From Lachnospiraceae bacterium (GTDB taxonomy: Bacteria; Bacillota; Clostridia; Lachnospirales; Lachnospiraceae), in assembly GCA_021199405.1 (NCBI GenBank), contig JAJQID010000112.1, positions 1-5,726 of the forward strand: 5,726 nucleotides of DNA, given 5' to 3'. The translations under genes and the position numbers were made by a program. Positions 5,716 to 5,726 of the stretch are shown in pieces. Under the pieces are notes generated by a model. It had not been told where the DNA came from and made no database searches. It saw only the letters and a list, made by a program, of their open reading frames with translations. The first letter of the stretch is position 1, and the number at the start of each line of letters is the position of its first letter.

Positions 5716-5726
5716 AGGCTACCTCA

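Noticed and set aside
1..5726. CRISPR array, tRNA or rRNA genes
   Set aside because: No regularly spaced direct repeats, cloverleaf-like segments or rRNA-like conserved stretches were seen on either strand.

Overview
The window reads as chromosomal or element-borne DNA from a Clostridia-type Firmicute, perhaps Lachnospiraceae. The evidence is strong AGGAGG-type ribosome sites, moderate GC with AT-rich promoters, short intergenic gaps, and protein types common in that group. No rRNA, tRNA or taxon-specific marker is present, so the assignment is an inference.

Left part (1-2389): a short ORF runs off the left edge on the minus strand; it faintly resembles TnpV-type transposon-associated proteins. 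A LysR-family regulator gene (minus) follows, divergent from an SDR oxidoreductase gene (plus). The gap between these two holds a near-textbook LysR control region: a perfect inverted repeat with the T-N11-A pattern about 63 bp before the predicted SDR transcription start, then a good -35/-10 promoter. Behind the SDR gene is the wreck of a flavodoxin gene, with an internal deletion, an in-frame amber codon and a lost C-terminus. The likely ancestral unit was LysR regulator / SDR oxidoreductase / flavodoxin, a redox module that is now partly decayed.

Middle (2390-3333): about 220 bp without a gene contains several inverted repeats. Next comes a stand-alone von Willebrand factor A (VWA) protein gene with an intact metal-binding (MIDAS) motif, closed by a strong intrinsic terminator.

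Right part (3336-5715): two overlapping minus-strand genes encode P-loop ATPases of about 400 residues. The downstream one looks like the BrxD/DUF2791 class known from BREX phage-defence loci; the upstream one is a more divergent relative. They share a G-x-G-K-T-H Walker A core and are translationally coupled. No BREX methylase, PglZ or BrxC gene is in the window, and the operon clearly continues past the right edge. This ATPase pair is the best candidate for a less-described system, possibly a defence or DNA-processing operon of the kind that also carries TerB-domain proteins and SF2 helicases. That placement rests on recalled family context, not on genes visible here. The VWA gene converges on the operon and could be a functional neighbour, but a terminator separates them.
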